This document shows, piece after piece, positions 59,143 through 64,000 of a stretch of 64,000 bases of DNA; positions within the stretch are counted from its first letter, which is position 1, and each line of letters opens with the position of its first letter. Under the pieces are notes generated by a model. The model had not been told where the DNA came from, made no database searches, and saw nothing but the letters and a program-made list of their open reading frames with translations. Source of the stretch: Hymenobacter sp. BT559. GTDB taxonomy: Bacteria > Bacteroidota > Bacteroidia > Cytophagales > Hymenobacteraceae. The stretch spans positions 310,001 through 374,000 of the forward strand of contig NZ_JAELXV010000004.1 in assembly GCF_016427535.1 (NCBI RefSeq), in the 5' to 3' direction. A program made the translations under genes and the position numbers.

Positions 59143-59925
59143 CTAGGCTCGATACATATCCCAGCCCAATTTGATAATAAACCCGCTGACAACCACCAAG
59201 AACAGCACCCGCACAAAGCTTGTGCCGCGTCGCAGCGCCAGCCGTGCCCCCAGCGCCGAGCCCAGCATATTGCAAGCCGCCATGGGCAGGGCAATATGAT
59301 AGAGCACCTGCCCCGTCGAGATAAAATACGCCAGCCCGGCAATGTTGGTAGCCACGTTTACCACCTTGGCCGAGGCCGAAGCGGCCAGAAAATCATAGCC
59401 GAACAGCCCCACGAACGCAAACAGCAACAGGCTTCCTGTGCCCGGCCCAAAAAACCCGTCGTAGAACCCTAGGGCAGCGCCCAGCGCCACGCCAGTCAGC
59501 AGCTCGCGGCGGCCGTGCAGCCGCGGTGCGTGCAGGCTACCAAAGTCCTTGCGCCAGAACGTATAAGCTGCCATGAGTACCAGCAGCGCCAGCACCAGCG
59601 GCCGCACCAAGTCTTTGTCGAGGCCGCTCACGGCGCGGGCTCCTAGCAGGGCAAAGCAGCCCGCCACCACCGCCGCCACACCCACCGTGCGCCAGCGCAT
59701 GGGCACGGCATTCGACCCGCGCAGGTAGCGCGTTAGCGCTGCCGTCGTGCCGGCCAGGCTGGCCACTTTGCCGGTACCTAGGACGGTAGGCACGGATACG
59801 TTGGGCAGCAACAGCAACAGCGCGGGCAGCTGGATGAGCCCGCCCCCGCCCACCATGCCATCAATAAGGCCCGCCCCAAAAGCAGCCAGGCAGAGCAAAA
59901 TGAGGGTAATAGTAGATATGACCAC
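59143..59925 (-). CDS. TauE/SafE-family membrane permease
   Basis: A 260-residue inner-membrane protein with about eight hydrophobic segments. The first half-repeat AAFGAGLIDGMVGGGGLIQLPALLLL and the second LGAALGFYDGFFGPGTGSLLLFAFVGLFGYDFLAASASAKVVN are signatures of the sulfite/organosulfonate exporter family. There is no ATG at the N-terminus. The likely start is a GTG at 59925 that overlaps the stop of the small membrane protein upstream (TAGTG), indicating translational coupling. Open codons extend to 59991 but lie inside the upstream gene. The transported anion is not known. Confidence 0.88.
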   Translation of the reverse strand: MVISTITLILLCLAAFGAGLIDGMVGGGGLIQLPALLLLLPNVSVPTVLGTGKVASLAGTTAALTRYLRGSNAVPMRWRTVGVAAVVAGCFALLGARAVSGLDKDLVRPLVLALLVLMAAYTFWRKDFGSLHAPRLHGRRELLTGVALGAALGFYDGFFGPGTGSLLLFAFVGLFGYDFLAASASAKVVNVATNIAGLAYFISTGQVLYHIALPMAACNMLGSALGARLALRRGTSFVRVLFLVVVSGFIIKLGWDMYRA

Positions 59926-60317
59926 TATAATGAAGCCAACTGAATGCGCAAGCAAGTCAGAATAATAAATGCGGCCACGATGTACAGACAAATACGAAGC
60001 GGTTTCACAACGCTTCTGCGTGCAAAGTTGGCTTCATTAGGTACTCGCTTTTGCATCAGAAGCCATAGACCAGTACCCCAGGCGCCCCCCAGTACCACCC
60101 CTAGCAACACGGATGAATTAATAATCCAAAGCGATACAAAGCAGACGATACTCAACCACAAAACGTACCGTGCAAAGCTTATTTGCCCAACCTTTTTTAA
60201 GGACTGAAAGGCCATAATACCTCCAGCCAGCGGACCAAAAATCAACGAAAACCAAAAGAGCGCTATAGGAGAATAAATACTTATTCTCTCCTCCTCAGTT
60301 GACTGATTTATCATCAT
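59925..60317 (-). CDS. Small membrane protein of unknown function
   Basis: A 130-residue protein with three to four hydrophobic segments (SPIALFWFSLIFGPLAGGIMAF; FARYVLWLSIVCFVSLWIINSSVLLGVVLGGAWGTGLWLL; RICLYIVAAFIILTC). I recognise no family. The gene is clearly poorer in G+C than its neighbours and has codon usage to match, which may reflect recent acquisition. Its stop overlaps the GTG start of the TauE/SafE gene. Start is the first of two adjacent ATGs (60317 or 60314). Confidence 0.75.
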   Translation of the reverse strand: MMINQSTEEERISIYSPIALFWFSLIFGPLAGGIMAFQSLKKVGQISFARYVLWLSIVCFVSLWIINSSVLLGVVLGGAWGTGLWLLMQKRVPNEANFARRSVVKPLRICLYIVAAFIILTCLRIQLASL

Positions 60318-60338
60318 ATGTACCAGCTAATAATAGCC

Positions 60339-61988
60339 CTAAAACGGCGGCTCCTCGCCAAAGCTATTGCTCTTGGGGAAGGGCACCGGTGAGGGCGGTG
60401 CATCGTTCATGCGGCTACCTAGGCGAATGGTCTGGGGCTGGCCAAAGCCGGCGTCACCGCCACCTGGCCCTTCGCTGTCGAAGCTGCTGCCCGGCAGGGC
60501 ATTGGGCGAGTACGAGGCATCGCCGAAGCCCCCGGCCCCACCCCCATCGAAGCCATCGAGGTCGGCAAACTTGGTAAAGCGGCCGATAAATTTGAGCTGC
60601 ACCGTTTCGAGCGAGCCGTTACGGTGCTTGGCAATGATAACCTCGCCCATACCCTGGGTAGGGTTACCCATCTCGTCTTCGGTAATCTTATAGTATTCAG
60701 GGCGATACAAGAAGATAACCATGTCGGCGTCCTGCTCGATAGAACCCGATTCACGCAGGTCACTTAGTTGGGGCTTCTTGTCACCGCCCCGCGTCTCTAC
60801 CGAGCGCGAGAGCTGCGACAGCGCAATTACCGGCACGTTCAGCTCTTTAGCAATGCCCTTGAGCGCACGCGAAATACTGGCAATTTCCTGTTCGCGGTTG
60901 CCGCCCTTACCCCCATCGTTGCCGCTCATCAGCTGCAAGTAGTCAATGATAATGAGCTGAATATCGTGCTGCGACTTGAGGCGGCGGCACTTGGCCCGTA
61001 GCTCCCGGATGCTGAGCGCCGGCGTGTCGTCGATGTAAATGGGGGCCGTGGACAGCGACGAAATCTTGTGGTTAAGCTGCGACCACTCGTAGTCGGCTAG
61101 GTTGCCTTTTTTGATTTTCTCTGAGTCAAGCTCCGCCTCGGCTGAAATCAGACGATTGACGAGCTGCAGCGACGACATTTCGAGCGAGAAAATGGCCACT
61201 GGCTTCTTAAAATCGACCGCCGCGTTGCGCATGGCCGATACTACGAACGCTGTTTTACCCATGCCGGGGCGCGCCGCCACAATCACAAGGTCAGATGGTT
61301 GCCAGCCGCTCGTGACGCGGTCGAGGGCAGAGAAGCCGGTGGGCACGCCCGTGAGGCCGTCCTTTTGGTGCTTCTTTTCTTCGAGCTCCTTGATGGCTTT
61401 CACCATTAGGTCCTGCATCGAGTCTACGCCCTTGCGCATGTTGTCTTCCGACACCTGGAAGATATTTTTCTCGGTAGAGTCGAGCAACTCAAATACGTCG
61501 GTGGTTTCCTCGTAGGCATCGCGCAGAATGTCGGTGGCCGTGCGAATAAGCTCGCGCTTGATGGCCGCTTCCAGAATCACGCGGGCGTGCGCCTCGATGT
61601 TGGCCGCCGAGTTGATGTGCATGGTCAGGCCAGCCACGTAGCCCACGCCGCCGGCGGCTTCGAGCTCGCCCATCTCGCGCAGCTCCTGCACCACGGTAAG
61701 CTGGTCGATGGGCTCCGACTTATCAAACAAGTTGCTGATGGCCTTGTAGATGCGCTGGTGACCTTCCTTGTAGAAGCTCACCGGCTTCAGAATATCTACG
61801 ACCGTCGTGAGGGCGTCTTTCTCTAGCATGAGGGCGCCGAGCACGGCCGCCTCCATTTCGAGGCGCTGCGGGGGCAGCTTGCCGGTGGGCGACGTGGGCA
61901 CGGGCACGCGGGTGCCGCGCACGCCCTGGAAGGCGGCGGCGGCGCGGGCCGCAGATTGCTTGAGGCGGTCGTCCATACGGTCGTTCAT
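60339..61988 (-). CDS. dnaB: Replicative DNA helicase DnaB
   Basis: A 549-residue hexameric helicase of the replication fork. The N-terminal DnaB domain starts at about residue 35 (LPPQRLEMEAAVLGALMLEKDAL). The RecA-like domain has Walker A ARPGMGKTAF and Walker B region IQLIIIDYLQLMSG, then VPVIALSQLSRSVETRGGDKKPQLSDLRESGSIEQDADMVIFLYRPEYY. The C-terminal 80 residues are Gly/Pro/Ser-rich and variable, longer than in E. coli DnaB. It is a housekeeping gene, flanked by a divergent promoter region shared with mpl. Confidence 0.96.
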   Translation of the reverse strand: MNDRMDDRLKQSAARAAAAFQGVRGTRVPVPTSPTGKLPPQRLEMEAAVLGALMLEKDALTTVVDILKPVSFYKEGHQRIYKAISNLFDKSEPIDQLTVVQELREMGELEAAGGVGYVAGLTMHINSAANIEAHARVILEAAIKRELIRTATDILRDAYEETTDVFELLDSTEKNIFQVSEDNMRKGVDSMQDLMVKAIKELEEKKHQKDGLTGVPTGFSALDRVTSGWQPSDLVIVAARPGMGKTAFVVSAMRNAAVDFKKPVAIFSLEMSSLQLVNRLISAEAELDSEKIKKGNLADYEWSQLNHKISSLSTAPIYIDDTPALSIRELRAKCRRLKSQHDIQLIIIDYLQLMSGNDGGKGGNREQEIASISRALKGIAKELNVPVIALSQLSRSVETRGGDKKPQLSDLRESGSIEQDADMVIFLYRPEYYKITEDEMGNPTQGMGEVIIAKHRNGSLETVQLKFIGRFTKFADLDGFDGGGAGGFGDASYSPNALPGSSFDSEGPGGGDAGFGQPQTIRLGSRMNDAPPSPVPFPKSNSFGEEPPF

Positions 61989-62261
61989 GGCGGGAGAGAA
62001 GCGGGAGGCAAGAAGGAGAATAGCAGCGCAGACACCAAACGCAAGTAGGCCGCGCTGGCGGGGCCGGTGAGGGCCCGAACTAACAAAACTAACCAGTAAG
62101 GGTTCGAAAAGAAAGTGTGATGAATCGGTTTCTTTTTAGTATAGCAGTGGGCCCAAGCGACCTAGGGCCACCACTGTGGCCGTACTTTCGCTGCTTCAAA
62201 TCTGCTGGCTACCCGGGCTTTTGCCGGTGCCGCCCGCGCCTCGCTTCTAGCTACCCAAAAC
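61989..62261. other. Divergent promoter region between dnaB and mpl
   Basis: 273 bp without a gene. On the minus strand TAGTTTTG (62101-62094) matches the -7 consensus and could serve dnaB. I see no clear promoter for the plus-strand gene. Confidence 0.5.
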
Positions 62262-63629
62262 TTGGAAAGTATTCACCTGATTGCCGTTGGCGGCAGCATT
62301 ATGCACAACTTGGCGCTGGCCCTGCACCGGCGCGGCGCCCACGTCACGGGCTCCGACGATGAGATTTTTGAGCCCGCCCGCACCCGCCTAGGTGCCGCCG
62401 GCGTGCTACCCGCGGCCGAAGGCTGGTTTCCCGAAAAGATTCACGCCGGGCTAGCGGCCGTTATCGTGGGCATGCACGCCCGGCCCGACAACCCCGAGCT
62501 GCTGCGCGCCCAGGAGCTAGGGCTCAAAATATACTCCTTCCCCGAGTACATCTACGAAGCCAGCAAAGACAAGCAGCGCGTAGTCATTGGCGGCTCGCAC
62601 GGCAAAACGAGTATCACGGCGCTCATTCTGCACGTGCTGCGCTACCACGGGCGGCAGTTTGACTACGCTGTGGGGGCGCAGCTGGCGGGCTTCGACCTGA
62701 TGGTGCAACTGACCGACGACGCGCCGATTATCATCATCGAAGGCGACGAATACCTATCGTCGCCGGTAGACCGGCGCCCCAAGTTTCACTTGTACCAGCA
62801 CCACATCGGGGTGATTTCGGGCATCAGCTGGGACCACATCAACGTGTTTCCAACTGAGGAAATCTACCGCGAGCAGTTCGAGATTTTTGCTCGCCAAACA
62901 CCCAAGGCCGGCGTGCTCATCTACGACCGCGACGATGAGCAGACCCAGCTCGTGGCTGTGCCGACCAGCCCCGACGTCACCTACGTGGGCTATGGGCCGC
63001 ACGAGCACGTTATTCGAAACGGCCAGACATTCTTGCTCACCAAGCGCGACGACGAAGTACCCATTCAGGTATTTGGCGAGCACAACCTGCGCAATATTTC
63101 GGCCGCCAAGGAGGTGTGCAAGCAGCTGGGCATCAAAGGCAAGGACTTTTACCAGGCCATCACAAGCTTTAAGGGTGCGGCACGGCGGCTCGAATTGGTA
63201 CAGGCCGGCGCTACGTCGGTGGTGTACAAGGACTTTGCCCACGCGCCCAGCAAGCTGCGCGCCACGGCCCAGGCCCTGAAAAAGCAGTTTCCGGCGCGGC
63301 GGCTGGTGGCCTGCCTCGAGCTACACACCTTCAGCTCGCTCAACCCCGACTTCCTGCCGCAGTACGCGCACTGCTTCGACGCGCCCGATGTGGCAGTGGT
63401 GTACTTCAACCCTCACGTGCTGGAGCACAAGCGCCTGCCCCCGCTGGCCCCCGAGGCCGTGGCAGCGGCCTTTCAGCGGCCCGACCTGCGGGTGTTCACG
63501 GATAGCCAAGCCCTGGCCGCCTTTCTGCACGCGCAGGCATGGGCCGATACCAACTTACTGCTGATGACCTCGGGCACCTTCGACGGGCTAGACCTAGCTG
63601 CGCTGGCGGCCGAGGTCACTGAGGGCTAG
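62262..63629 (+). CDS. mpl: UDP-N-acetylmuramate:L-Ala-gamma-D-Glu-meso-DAP ligase (Mpl) family
   Basis: A 455-residue Mur ligase that recycles murein tripeptide onto UDP-MurNAc. The N-terminus ESIHLIAVGGSIMHNLALALHRRGAHVTGSDDE is the Mpl dinucleotide-like domain, GGSHGKTSITALILH is the ATP P-loop, and IIIEGDEYLSSPVDRRPKFHLY, GISWDHINVFPT and KDFAHAPSKLRATAQALK follow. The start is a TTG at 62262. The first ATG, at 62301, would remove the conserved glycine loop, so a TTG start is required unless the true start lies further upstream. Confidence 0.92.
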   Translation: MESIHLIAVGGSIMHNLALALHRRGAHVTGSDDEIFEPARTRLGAAGVLPAAEGWFPEKIHAGLAAVIVGMHARPDNPELLRAQELGLKIYSFPEYIYEASKDKQRVVIGGSHGKTSITALILHVLRYHGRQFDYAVGAQLAGFDLMVQLTDDAPIIIIEGDEYLSSPVDRRPKFHLYQHHIGVISGISWDHINVFPTEEIYREQFEIFARQTPKAGVLIYDRDDEQTQLVAVPTSPDVTYVGYGPHEHVIRNGQTFLLTKRDDEVPIQVFGEHNLRNISAAKEVCKQLGIKGKDFYQAITSFKGAARRLELVQAGATSVVYKDFAHAPSKLRATAQALKKQFPARRLVACLELHTFSSLNPDFLPQYAHCFDAPDVAVVYFNPHVLEHKRLPPLAPEAVAAAFQRPDLRVFTDSQALAAFLHAQAWADTNLLLMTSGTFDGLDLAALAAEVTEG

Positions 63630-63737
63630 CAGCAAAGCCTGCCAACAGTGCTTTTTCGCCTCCTAAAGAGTGGTTTTCGGGTAAGCGACCGCTTTGTTCA
63701 GCTTATTCTACCTAAATTGCTTCTTTATCTTCATTCT

Positions 63738-64000
63738 ATGCAACATATTGCCTACATCAGCCGCGCCGTGCGACCCCTCACCGACGAGGATTTGCACGAG
63801 CTGCTGACGCAGTGCCGCCGCGACAATAAGCGCCACCATATTACGGGCGTTCTTTTTTATAGCCACGGAAATATTGCCCAGCTTTTTGAAGGTGAGTCCG
63901 AAGCCATAGACCCTTTGTTTGGGCGCATCTTGCGCGATGGCCGTCATTCGCACGTGCAAAAGCTGATTGACAAGCCAATTGCGGCGCGCAGCTTCGCCGA
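63738..64000 (+). CDS. BLUF-domain blue-light photoreceptor (3' end outside window)
   Basis: The first 87 residues of a BLUF protein. The FAD-site residues are placed as in AppA: Tyr6 (HIAYISRA), Asn30 (CRRDNKRHHITGVLFY) and Gln48 (NIAQLFEGE), with the same spacing of 24 and 18 residues. The family motif ITGvLly...F.Q.lEG is present with Ile for Phe before the Gln. Downstream RILRDGRHSHVQKLI continues the domain. Whether an output domain follows cannot be seen. The ATG at 63738 is 108 nt after mpl. Confidence 0.88.
   Translation, partial: MQHIAYISRAVRPLTDEDLHELLTQCRRDNKRHHITGVLFYSHGNIAQLFEGESEAIDPLFGRILRDGRHSHVQKLIDKPIAARSFA

Noticed and set aside
1..64000. Insertion sequences or prophage genes
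   Set aside because: No transposase, integrase or phage structural motif was seen in any frame; the repeats are short non-coding elements.

Overview
The window looks like a chromosomal segment from a GC-rich member of the Bacteroidota, most likely Hymenobacteraceae (Hymenobacter-like). This is inferred from two SusC/SusD pairs, promoters of the TTG-N19-TAnnTTTG type, AraC/GntR regulators and secreted glycan hydrolases typical of the phylum, and a base composition of roughly 60% GC. No tRNA, rRNA, CRISPR array or transposase was recognised.

Positions 1-44,000 hold a dispersed pectin (rhamnogalacturonan-I) and L-rhamnose utilisation locus. A SusC/SusD pair (1828-6557, minus strand) would import oligosaccharides. 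Around it lie two GH43-like beta-propeller enzymes, three CE12-type rhamnogalacturonan acetylesterases, a RhaT-type rhamnose symporter, a fused rhamnulose-1-phosphate aldolase/lactaldehyde dehydrogenase, a GntR regulator, rhamnose isomerase, rhamnulokinase and LutABC. Together these give a complete predicted route from rhamnose to DHAP and pyruvate. Further right on the minus strand is a cluster of NodB deacetylase, PL22 lyase, GH105, GH106, rhamnose mutarotase and GH28, preceded by mannonate dehydratase. An unusual unit at 26.6-28.8 kb pairs a Tat-exported Gfo/Idh/MocA protein with a translationally overlapping ApbE flavin transferase.

The main regulatory finding is a directly repeated operator, 5'-CAGNASAG-NN-CAGGASAGT in gene orientation. 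It lies upstream of eight transcription units of this locus, always in the same orientation and always 34-35 nt before the last G of a -7 box. This geometry suggests one AraC-type activator controlling the regulon.

Positions 41-52 kb contain an aromatic-amino-acid-hydroxylase-like protein that lacks two iron-ligand histidines, a short orphan transcript with a textbook promoter and terminator, a secreted esterase, DinB-like and orphan secreted proteins, then a second SusC/SusD/SusE set with a palindromic LacI-like operator at its promoter. Positions 52-64 kb are more ordinary: an M50-like protease-TPR fusion, a dienelactone hydrolase, a TonB siderophore receptor with a PepSY reductase-like partner, a TauE/SafE permease, DnaB, Mpl and the start of a BLUF photoreceptor.

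Two further patterns run across the whole window. Families of 80-100 bp inverted repeats sit at gene ends, and the palindrome CCTAGG is strongly over-represented (about 99 copies by eye).
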